In this document: piece after piece, positions 11,003 to 21,700 of the stretch | How positions within the stretch are numbered: the stretch's first letter is position 1 | How the letters are laid out: each line of letters starts with the position of its first letter | Source of the DNA: Owenia fusiformis | Taxonomy: Eukaryota; Annelida; Polychaeta; Sabellida; Oweniidae | Reading direction: 5' to 3' | Assembly (NCBI GenBank): GCA_903813345.2 | Contig: CAIIXF020000011.1 | Location: forward strand, 4,862,571 to 4,926,570 | DNA: 64,000 bases | Translations under genes and position numbers: made by a program | Notes under the pieces: model-generated | Database searches by the model: none | The model's input: the letters and a program-made list of their open reading frames with translations, nothing else | What the model was told of the DNA's origin: nothing

Positions 11003-12581
11003 ACAATTTGTATAATATTAGATACTTACGTTTCAGATTACACACTGGACACCATCTTCCCGGAGGTATATACGAACCTTTTTGACAAGTAATACTGGGA
11101 AGTTTTGTATAATATTAGATACTTCCGTTTCATATTACACACTGGACAGCATTTTCCCGGAGGTATATGTGAACCTTGTGGACAAGTTATACTGGGACAT
11201 TTTGTATAATATAAGAAACTTACGTTTCATAATACACACTGGACAGCATCTTCCCGGAGGTAAATGTGAACCTTTTAGACAAGTAATACTTGGACAATTT
11301 GTATAATATTAGACACTTACGTTTCATATTACACACTGGACAGCATTTTCCCGGAGGTATATGTGAACCTTGTGGACAAGTTATACTGGGACATATTGTA
11401 TAATATAATAAAACTTACGTTTCATATTACACACTGGACAGCATATTCCCGGAGGAAATATAATATAATGTGAACCTTTTTGACAAGTTATACTGGGACA
11501 ATTTATATAATATTAGATACTTGCGTTTCATATTACACACTGGACAGCGTCTTCCTGAAGGTATATGTGAACCTAGTGGATAAGTAATACTGGGACATTT
11601 CGTATAATATTAGATACTTACGTTTCGTATAACACCCTGGACAGCGTCTTCCCGGAGGTATATGTGAACCTTGTTGACAAGTAATACTGGGACATTTTGT
11701 ATAATGATACTTACGTTTCATATTACACACTGGACAGCGTCTTCCTGGAGGTATATGTGAACCTTGTGGATAAGTAATACTGGGACATTTTGTATAATAT
11801 TAGATACTTACGTTTCATATTACACACTGGACAGCGTCTTCCCGAAGGTATATGTTAACCTTGTGAACAAGTAATATTGGGACATTTCGTATTATAATAT
11901 AAGAACCTTACATTTCATATTACACACTGGACAGCATTTTCCCGGAGGTATATGTGGACCTTGTGAACAAGTAATATTGGGACATTTCGTATTATAATAT
12001 AAGAACCTTACGTTTCATATTACACACTGGACAGCGTCTTTCCGGAGACATATGTGAACCTTGTGGATAAGTAATATTGGGACATTTTATGTAATATTAG
12101 ATACTTACGTTTCATAATACACACTGGACAGCATCTTCCCGGAGGTATATACGAACCTTTTTGACAAGTAATACTGGGTTATTTTGTATAATATAAGAAA
12201 CTTACGTTTCATATTACACACTGGACAACATCTTCCCGGAGGTATATGTGAACCTTTTTGACAAGTAATACTGGGACAATTTGTATAATATTAGATACTT
12301 ACGTTTCATATTACACACTGGAAAGCGTCTTCCTGGAGGTATATGTGAACCTTGTGGATTAGTAATACTGGGACATTTTGTATAATATTAGATACTTACG
12401 TTTCATATTACACACTGGAAAGCGTCTTCCTGGAGGTATATGTGAACCTTATGGACAAGTAATACTGGGACATTTTGTATAATATTAGATACTTACGTTT
12501 CATATTACACACTTGACAGCGTCTTCCCGGAGGTATATGTGAACCTTGTAGACAAGTAATACTGGAACATTTTATACTTAC
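11003..12581 (-). repeat. ~96-bp tandem array made of amplified VWC exon-3 fragments
   Basis: About 17 units of roughly 96 bp (94-105) run head to tail. On the minus strand each unit reads from TACAAAATGTCCC through a KCPSITCPQGSHIPPGRCCP-like peptide to ATGAAAC, followed by a GTAAGTAT donor and about 17 bp of intron. This matches the 3' part of exon 3 (12671-12582) of the adjacent VWC gene plus the start of its intron. Units lack the exon's TTTCAG acceptor, because the junction joins intron sequence ATATTA directly to TACAAAATG. They are therefore not simple spliceable exon copies. Most keep the donor (one reads CTTCCG and one ACATTTC on the plus strand). Two more units lie at 1-190, beyond the large inserted element. 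Confidence 0.85.
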
Positions 12582-13606
12582 GTTTCATATTACACACTGG
12601 ACAGCATCTTCCCGGAGGTATATGTGAACCTTGTGGACAAGAAATACTGGGACATTTTGTACTTTCACAGTCTGAAATTGATAAAATTGACATAGTATGT
12701 GTTTAAAGCGATTATTTAGAAAAAATTATTATTACCACCTTGCTGGGCCAGTTATAGGGGTTTTAGTGCTAGTTTAGAAGGCATTCATTTTACAATATCG
12801 ACCTGAGCAATATGTGACGTCATAGTGGTGGTCCATATTGCCCGGTCAAGAACGCAATTCTTGACTGGCAATTTTCCCCGGGAAATTAGACATTGTTCAG
12901 TGCGTAAGATTTTCTTGCTGTTTCAGACCTGGTCATTAACGGTGGTAATAATACTAATAACGTCATTTCTGCGGGCATTTCTTCGTCCGTCGGTCCAATA
13001 TTTCACTATATTGCCCTTCGAAATGACGTTATTGTACTTTTATTGTTTTTCCATGGTTTATCTAATCGGGAGTTCAATACATGGCCTTTTAAATCGTTTA
13101 GCCTACGAAAAGGTACAGAACTTTATCACCCATATCCCCGTTTATGTCTGTCCAATGATTAACCATTTGTATCCCAGATAAATAATACATTTACCTTTAA
13201 ATTTGCATTTCTCTTCGCAGTTTTTCTTGGTGCAAGTCACGAAATCTTTGATAGGGTTGAAGTTGCATTTGCACCTATTGCATTCGTCTTTAAATTTGGC
13301 CCCAGTCTTGTACACTTTACCCTTGTAGCCACAGGAACCCCTTGAATTATGATTAAGTACAATTAAGCATTGGTAAGAGCGTGTTATTTTGTCTGCGAAA
13401 CAGCAGATTTGGAATTAAAAACTCTCGTATTCTTGAATTTTTTTGTAAAAATGACCTGCTCTTAGACATTGACCTAATAAGGCGATGATATACCGTGAAT
13501 ATCAATGATTTTTTAATAACTAAAGTACAAACATTTCCACTTACCATGCATTTGTTTCATGAACTGCATAGATACAAACGATCGACACAAGAAACAAGAT
13601 CCTCAT
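12582..13606 (-). CDS. Secreted VWC/pacifastin-like cysteine-rich protein, three visible exons
   Basis: Exons on the minus strand are 13606-13545, 13340-13195 and 12671-12582. Exon 1 begins MRILFLVSIVCIYAVHETNA, a typical signal peptide, and ends at a GTAAGT donor in phase 2. Exon 2 has a CAAG acceptor and adds a cysteine-rich stretch: SCGY, then CNRCKC, then CTKKNC, then EEKC. Exon 3 has a good TTTCAG acceptor, joins in phase 1, and adds DCESTKCP, then a CPQGSHIPPGRCCPVC end. The CNxCxC...CTxxxC...PPGxCCPxC spacing is that of von Willebrand factor C and pacifastin-type domains, so I expect a secreted protease inhibitor or ligand-binding protein. Exon 3 ends in phase 1 at GTAAGT, so either another exon lies further left or translation reads through to a nearby stop. 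A TATA-like stretch lies near 13703-13712. The seen facts are phases, splice sites and Cys pattern. The family call is inference from pattern, and the exact function is unknown. Confidence 0.72.
12840..13055 (+). repeat. Dispersed repeat, copy 1 (in VWC-gene intron 2)
   Basis: Contains CCCGGGAAATTAGACATTG and GTGCGTAAGATTTTCTTGCT. It is present in reverse complement at about 17,440-17,680. Not recognised as a known family. Confidence 0.6.
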
Positions 13607-13699
13607 TGTTATGTGCTTTGATCAAGGTCCTTAATCGCAATGCACAGAAATTAGAAAGGATGTCCCGACGTATAATGTTTAGAATTGTATATTACGTTT

Positions 13700-14510
13700 G
13701 AGTATATATCGAATGTATGATCAACAGACTGTATCATCGTTGAATAACATATGATCTCATAAATTGTGTTTGAGTTTGAATTTCCCTTTATCTTGTCAAT
13801 GACTATGTTGATATTAAATAGATAAAAACCCTATAATTGATTTTTAAAGATCTCTGAATGCAATTAAATGTTGATATTGGAAAAATCGGCTTGTTAAAAT
13901 TGTGTATGCCAACACAGGAGACGTGAGACATTAGGGAGGTTAACCCTGCACTTAGGCGTGTTATATTTGTATTATATTTCTATTCCGGGGATTACTGCTA
14001 TAAATTCAAACTATTCAAATTAAAACTATTTACGTTTATCAGCTATAATTTTAAGGTCATTTTCTTAAAAAATACGAAAAATTATGTAATCAATGTATCA
14101 ACATTTTGCCAGTTTTTTTTTATTTTCGTAAAGTAAACTAAATAAAATCTATTAATTTATACTTTAGAATGACTTAAACTATTTCAGTGTTTGCAATTCC
14201 TCATTTTACATTAGAACAATCTGTAAAAAAAGACCTGACTATAGTATTCATAGTAACATCAAAACGACCTTACGAACGGTACGTATGGTACGTACGAACA
14301 AACATACTGAACGAATGGAAAACCGTACTGAGGAAAATTGACAAACGTACTAATGAAATTTTGCAAGCGAACGTGCACCCTGACCTTAAGAGTAGCCATG
14401 GCCAAAATTTGGATTTTGATTGTAATGAAATATTCGCTGTCTGAACAGAAATCCTTGTGCAGTGTCACCGCGTCACCTCTACCAACCTTGAAGAACGACG
14501 CAAAACGATA
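13700..14510. other. No gene recognised upstream of the VWC gene
   Basis: AT-rich sequence. An 85-codon plus frame at 14,187-14,444 has no family resemblance and overlaps other open frames, so it is not called. Confidence 0.5.
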
Positions 14511-14519
14511 GAACACGAT

Positions 14520-14606
14520 TCGAGTAACCACCACCAAATATGCGGAATCAATAGCCCGTCGTGCATTAAAAACCTCGCTTCTCTTTCCTGGAATTTGATT
14601 GATGCA
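14520..14606 (+). repeat. Direct repeat pair flanking the 2.48-kb element (left)
   Basis: GAATCAATAGCCCGTCGTGC and CTCTTTCCTGGAATTTGATT recur as a decayed direct copy at 17,265-17,345 (CGAATAGCCCCTCATGC; CTCTTTCCTGGAATCTGATT). They may be parts of the GC-rich foldback repeat family. Confidence 0.45.
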
Positions 14607-14726
14607 GTATTTTAAGATAAATTTCACTAATACCCTGGTCACATTTGCTACGATTTTCACTACGGCGCCCGGCCAATTGAGTATTTTGTTTAAAATTGAA
14701 TACAAATTTCAACAAAACGCTCAATA

Positions 14727-17205
14727 CACGGTGTATAACCCAAACGCTCCTACATGCACGACGGAGCGTTTCCTTACTGAAATATAACAAAGAAACGCTC
14801 CGGAGTAGGAAAACTGGCTGGCGGGAATGATGAGCCGTCTGACGATTTCCCCAATAATGGGAATAAGATGTATGAGTTACATATTTCGAGTATACCATTC
14901 GATGGGTGTGATATTCATGTTGTACTTCGCTGGCTGTTGACGTTTGAAGCAATTAGGAAGAGCTGTACTAAGCAGTATAGTTATCAAAATTTAAAAACGT
15001 ATTTGTCATTCTACCGGTAAAAACATCTTTTGTCGATACATCAAGGGCGTTACAATACCCGGGAATTTATCGGTTCGTGCAGTACTTGTTTGTGATAGCG
15101 CCCTCTGTAGGTCACTGTGCTTATAGCCTACAGTAATACGGGGTGGGATATCGGGAATTCGGTCAGTTTCTATCCGTCGATTTCGCTATGAATTGAAGCA
15201 AGTGTGACCACTTTATCCACTTAAACAATTTGATAATTGATTAAATCTTTAAACAAAATCGATAAACACGTTATACACTTCCTATCTCCTTAGAAATTAG
15301 CATGTATTTATGGATTGTGTTTTCGAACAAGGCTCGACCCATACCAATAGGGAAATCCTTATGCTAATTAGTATGACGTCATATTTCCCTGGGGAATCCT
15401 AGATTTCAAAGCCTCAGTCTGTTATTGTGTCAAATGTGAACCCTCTTTTGCAGACAGGAAATTGACAGATTAGCTTTTAACTTTCAGCTTTGATGTTTAA
15501 ATATTCTGTATTTCTACCGGACTTCTTGCTGAATATCATATAATGTTATAACTTGATTTGGACCATTGCCTGATTGATCATTCTGAAATTTTGATTGTGA
15601 TTCATGATTGATTGGCAAGAAAAATATTTCCTATTGTTTTCCAGCGAAGTCAAAATGTTACAGCATGAGTTATAATGTCGAGTTTGCATCATGTTAAATT
15701 CTGCTAGTGATTAGAAGTCCATGCACAAGCATACACATAAGAGACAAACACACCCAGGCTCCAGGCCGTGGATGGAAATATAAAACTATTTAAGGCACAA
15801 ACTGGTATTAATAGACCGATATGTAGTGTCTGTCATGTATTGAAGGTAAACCTATCTGCATTATTAATGTTTCTTCTATCAACACATGGATTGTGCAATG
15901 GAAAAGCAATGGCACAATCAAAAATGTGCATATCAATCGTGAATATCTCTCGGTTCAAAGCTTATTTCCAACAGAATCGTGTCAAAATATGTGTCTGAGT
16001 AACAGTTATACATTATAAGATCGCAAACTCTTACCAATTATCAGCCGAATGGCTCATTTTCAACGAAATGTCCTTAAGACAACAGCCCTGGGTCGCGCCT
16101 GAGACCAAAAACTATTTCAAATAGCCCTCCCCTAATTATATTGGAAAATCACATTTATGCGTGCGCGCGCAGCTCATCCACTGAACGAAACGCCACTTCC
16201 CGCTGAAATCACCGGGTATTGATCTTTCCCTTGGATACATGTGATTAGTTGAGCCAAGATTAGAGCACCAACGTATATTTTAGTCAAATTCCAATGCTTC
16301 AACGCACCATGCATTATCGTAATAGTGATTTGATGACCGAAAATCCAGTCTTAAAAATGATGACATTCTCATATTCAAGAAACGCTCCGATCTGGTTAAC
16401 ACAGTGAACTGGAAACGCTCCGGTAGTCTAGATCAGTTTAGGAAATATGTAGCTTGCCTTTCCTTTTCAGGAAGAGAAAAAAAGATCTATTATACCCCTT
16501 GGCATCAAAAAAGAAAGATTAATTCACATGTAAATCTTCGTTTTTTTTCTTTAGTTTTATGATTTAGCACATATGTAGGCATGACATCATCTAATGTAGG
16601 CTTAAATCAGCTCGTTTAGCACCACCAGGTTCAGATGTTTCAATTTGCCTAACAAGTACAACACGTTTTTGAGAGATAGATTCGATTCGGAACTCTTCTC
16701 TAATAATCTGAAAATGATATCAAAACAAAATGGTAAGAGCGTTTCTAAAATTGTGTTCTAAATCGACGGGGCGTTTCGAGGAAAACGATTTCTCGAGAAC
16801 AAGTAATGGATTCGGACTGGGATTTTAGGAAATGAAAATATACGAGTTTGTGATCTACTACTTTAACAGAAAGATTAACGTTTTCATAGAAATACTAGTT
16901 TAATTCGTAATTTGTGGTCAAATCGTCATCTTCAGATTCGTTCGAGCTACACTACGGAGCTTTGATCAAGCAAATAACAGTTTACCAACAGAAGTTGAAT
17001 AAATAAGATCTTTGCTCACGGTATTGTTCATCGAATGGTACATAATATTTCTCCATAACATATGATATGTAAGAGAAACGAGAAAAACAATACTTACGGT
17101 CATAGTGGAATCTTCATTAGCCGCCATTTTATTTCGCTTCGGAGCGTTTCCGCGTAAATGAAGCGCTCCGTCCTGCATGTAGGAGCGTTTGGGTTATACA
17201 CCATG
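14727..17205. mobile_element. 2.48-kb inverted-terminus element with RSS-heptamer-like ends
   Basis: The left end is CACGGTGTATAACCCAAACG at 14,727 and the right end, read inward, CATGGTGTATAACCCAAACG from 17,205. CAATA flanks both sides (14,722-14,726 and 17,206-17,210). A related uninterrupted sequence (ACTCAATCGGCCGGGC) occurs at about 5262, supporting a 5-bp target duplication. The inverted termini extend through AAACGCTCCTACATGCA. 5-bp duplications and CAC(A/T)(A/G)TG-like ends are features of Transib/RAG-type transposons, and hAT5-type elements are an alternative. No transposase was seen, so this is a non-autonomous element at best. Confidence 0.7.
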
Positions 17206-17439
17206 CAATAGGCCGGGCGCCGGCCGATGGATCGGGGCAATTGTGACCGCAGGGATTAAAGGTTTCCACAACGATTATGCGAAACGAATAGCCCCTCATG
17301 CATGAAAACCCGAGCTCTCTTTCCTGGAATCTGATTAATATCCATTGAAAAGAAAGATCAGCGACGAAGGGGCTTCATTTTCCAGACGAGATTCGACACT
17401 GGACCAGGTAGGATGCAGATATAATAGTTGAACGATTAG

Positions 17440-17680
17440 GTTGATCCGTTTGTCAAGAATAGTACAATATGACGCCATTTCGAAGGGCAATATCGTGATA
17501 TAGTATATATTGGACCGACGACCTCTTTCCAGTATTTCACTACATTGCTCGCAGAAATGGCGTTAATACCACCCTTGATGCCCAGGGCTGAAATAGCAAG
17601 AAAATCTTACGCACTGAACGATGTCTAATTTCCCGGGCAAAATTGCCGGGCGTTAATCAAGGTAACGGTAAATTTCATTT
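17440..17680 (-). repeat. Dispersed repeat, copy 2
   Basis: Inverted counterpart of 12,840-13,055. The two copies flank the RSS-like element region, but the distances and partial matches suggest independent insertions. Confidence 0.6.
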
Positions 17681-17807
17681 CATTTTTATGACAACATATT
17701 TTTAGACAATTTTCTAGAATTTCAAAGATTGTATCAGTTAGAGCATTATATTGGGCACATTTTCTGAAAAATTCAAATGATTCTGTTCAGTGACCTTCCC
17801 TACAGTA

Positions 17808-18205
17808 AATTTTTAAATGTTTGTGAGTACTTTGAATTTAAAAAATAAGCAATCAAATGACCGAATTGATACAGTTTATGTAAAAATAGAAACATTTTTA
17901 TTTATCCTAACTTTTGTATATTTTAGTTTGTTCTGTAGTTTAGCTATAGGCTAATATCTGTGTCCGATTATATTTTGATACTTCTCTGCCATGTTATTTT
18001 CGTAAAAATTTACATGGCTGTAACTCCCTAAATTACAGAAGGCCACAGCTTTGCTGCACGCCATACATTACTATCTGAAATATACAAAAGTTGAATAGGA
18101 TGAATATAAATGTTTCTATTTTTACATAAACTGTTTCAATATGGTCATTTGATTGCTTATTTTTCAAAATCAAAGTACTCACAAACATTTAAAATTTTAC
18201 TATAG
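17808..18205. mobile_element. ~400-bp foldback element
   Basis: Arm 17,808-17,935 (AAATGTTTGTGAGTAC, CAATCAAATGACC, TACAGTTTATG, AGAAACATTTTTATTTATCC) is repeated in reverse complement at 18,075-18,205 with few differences. The ~140-bp spacer has no coding sequence. Confidence 0.65.
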
Positions 18206-18737
18206 CTCCTACTTTTAGCTATTTTTCAGTCACATTTTCAAAGGGCTGAAAAGGTTATTTCATCATGTTTAGGGTCATTCTTACCATGCACATTGAGCTC
18301 TTGGTCATGTAAATAATATGTGGAAATAGTTAAATTGACTGGAGGTCAAAACAGAACTCCGTTATCTTTGTTCAAAAAATGTGTAAAAATCAAAATGTTT
18401 TGTCACTTCCTGTTTCGTCATTTCCTGTTAAGTATCATGGCACCTTGAGGAAAACTTAATTTTGTGACTTTACCAAAAAAAATATGGCTGCAACTTTTTG
18501 TACATTTTAATTAACTTGTTTTCTTTACCTTAATGTATTATTGGCCCGCCAATTTGGACTATAGCTGTGTATATTTTGTTGTCAATTTAATTTGAAGACC
18601 TCTGGTGTGTCCGCGATCTTGAAATTATACACAACATAATATTTCCTCAATCTGTCATGAATATTTAGCATTGTCGTCCTTCATTCTATCCGGATTTCTC
18701 TTTTTTCAGCGTGGCTTTATATCGACGACCGATTAAG

Positions 18738-21700
18738 ATGTTGATATACGTAGTAGCAGTAGTGATACTTGCAACTTCACAACATTGCCTGGCAGGTAAA
18801 TATGTTTTATTATTATATAATCAGAATCACTTTCTGTACATCAATCAAGCAGGACAATATTCCTCATCACAGGTTAAAGGCTGTGACGGAACTCTTGAAA
18901 TCCGAACTCAGCCGAGTGCCACCCCCCCCCCCCCCCCAAGTTCACCCTACTTAACCCCTATGGATTTCCTTTTGTGAGGCCATCTAAAAACCAAAAAGGT
19001 TTTCACAACACTTCAAACTAATCTGAATGGCGAAGAATAATTGATAAAGTTAATGTGGTACGACGAGAAAGGGAGGTAATACACTGAAAAGAGCCCCTAA
19101 AAGTGGGGGTGGCATATTTACTTGGTTACCATAGCAACGCCGTCGCGGATTCAGAATTGCCAACATCATTTTTCTTGATCAGTATCACGTATAGTTCATG
19201 AAAACATATGTCGCTTAGCTCGCCTCTAAAAAGGACACGGAACCTCTTATTTGGACTTTTGCTCCCACACTAGTAATAAACCTACTCAATTTATCCAGGA
19301 TTCATATATTAGTACTCGAAGCACTAACTATATTGGTTATTCAGCGTAGTTTTACATTTTTATAATCTATTTTATTTCATTATTTCATAGTTAAATACAA
19401 TTGTAGTTACAATTATGAGTGACCATTAAAATTAGCAATTTAAGTCCACTATATATTTCAAAAGAGAATTGAGTACGAAGAACTCTGGGTAAATAAGGTA
19501 ATTTTTAGATTTCTCATCCTAAAAATTTGTATCTTCTACTGATTAGTGTTGGTCATTCAGGATGAAATATCTATTGGGATCACCCATTGTGGGGACATGT
19601 TGTACACTTTTGTGTCCTTGTTTTATTTTATAGGATCATGTAACGGAGGAATAGCGATCCCTTGGAACGGCGAAATAGAGTGTATTTGTCCTCCACATAA
19701 ACAAGGAAAATATTGTGTAGAAGGTAAAACCATTCAGTTTTATCTTTATACGATTTCTTTGTGTAATAACGCAGATGCGAGTAAGTAGTTACCAGATTCA
19801 CCACCAGGTGGCTCGTTCGGGTCAGATAGCATGGCGGGTACGGTAGAAAGTTCCCTTTAACTTAAATTACATCTATTTGCGTGGTTTAATTTTCATATAA
19901 CCCTTATGTATCTAATAGTTATGCAAATTAAAATATGTCCGGGAAAAGAAAATGTTATCTGTCCAATACAAGAGAAGATAATAAACTTTTTGTGATTTTG
20001 TAACATGGGTTCTATGGGGAATCAACCCGAACAAGAAGTCACATGGGCCCGACACAGAGTAATCAGGAAACTTGGAAAACATTCTAAATAATCTAGAATG
20101 CTCTTGAATGTTAATTCGACTCAAGCTATGTGTTATTTTCCTTGAAAAACTATAATGACTCTACTTTGTTTTCAGATGTCCCAGGCGTAGAAATATGTAA
20201 CTCTTCGTGGCCTGAGATCCGTAAGTATATTATTTTGCAAAGCCTGGAGTCTACATGTACGTGTACTTAAAATTAATATTGTATATGGACAGTGTAAGCT
20301 AATTCTCCCTTCTATGACTTGATAACATCAACGCCAAGGTGTAGCACATCCCAACGAACAACCATGGCTGCAAATTTTACAATATCTCTAACTCCTTTTC
20401 AGTTATAGCCAAAATCGTAAAATAACACATGGCCACCATTTTTAAATGTTTATCGTCAAACACTTTTGAACAACTAACAACGAAATGAAAATTATCTATG
20501 AGTTAAAATACGAATTGATGCTTTTTAAATTAGCCATTTGTGTAATGGTGACATGATAAATAAGACCTGTCCACTCCCCCCCCCCCATCCTTGATTGCTT
20601 TAGTACTACATATTATTATGATGTTCTTCTACATGAAGGATAGAAAATGAAGGAATGCATTTTAGTCGCCGATCTGATTTCCAAAAGGGCTCTAGAAAAG
20701 GGGTTTTGTTGTCCGGTACTTTCCCTCATAAAATGATTGTACCGTTTGAAAGAACAGACTTCCCTCTTAAAGAAAACACCTCTTCTATTGATGTAAACAG
20801 GGGCAAAAGGCACCAAAACGGGGTTAGACAAGGTGGCATTCTGAAGTCTCACTTTCTTGTCATCACGATTCCAGGTAAACCATCAGACGGATTTACTTCA
20901 AGTTTTCACACATGTTACATGGTAAGAAGTTCTAGAGCTGATTAACTTTGCGGCGGCCATCTTGCATTCTGGCGGCCATCTTGGAATTTTTTTCCGATAA
21001 ATATTGTCATCGCGATTCCACAAAAACCACATAGCAGATGTACTTCAAATGTTCACACATGTAATATGGTAAAAAGTCCTAGACCTCATTATTTTTTCGG
21101 TGGCCATCTTGCATTCTGGCATCCATCTTTGAAGATTTCAGGAAAACCAAACGGATTTACTTCAAATTTTCACACATATTACATGGTAAGAAGTTCTAGA
21201 GCTAATTAACCTTTCGGTGGCCATCTTGCATTCTGGCGGCCATCTTGGAAGTTTTTTGGATATATCTTGTCATTGTGATGCCAGGAAAACCACTTTACTG
21301 ATTTTCTTGAAACTTTTACACAAGTTACAAGGAATGTTACATGCTACCTTTTATATTGATATAAACAGGGGCAAAAGGCAGTAAAGTGGGGTCACACAAG
21401 GTGGTATTATTAGGAGAATGTTATCTATTTTTCTGTATTTTAAACCACATAATTTGACATAAATGCATATTTGGTGTATGATATCATGTTTTATATTGAT
21501 AGAAACATGGGCAAGAGGCGCTACAATGGGGTAACACATGGTGATATTCTAAAATACATATTTTTACTCTGCTTCTGTACTTTATACCACTTAAATGCAT
21601 TTTGTGTATGACATCGATTGATTTTTAGAATAAATAACTACATTTCATCAAAAAGAAAAAAGATTATTGAAAACGTCAAACATTTCTTTGAAATCCATTA

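Noticed and set aside
11533-12693. Short frames in the 96-bp array as separate genes
   Set aside because: They are partial exon copies without acceptors; only the copy at 12,582-12,671 has a full exon context.
14259-14705. 148-codon minus-strand frame
   Set aside because: Overlaps a foldback repeat and a competing plus frame; no family pattern.
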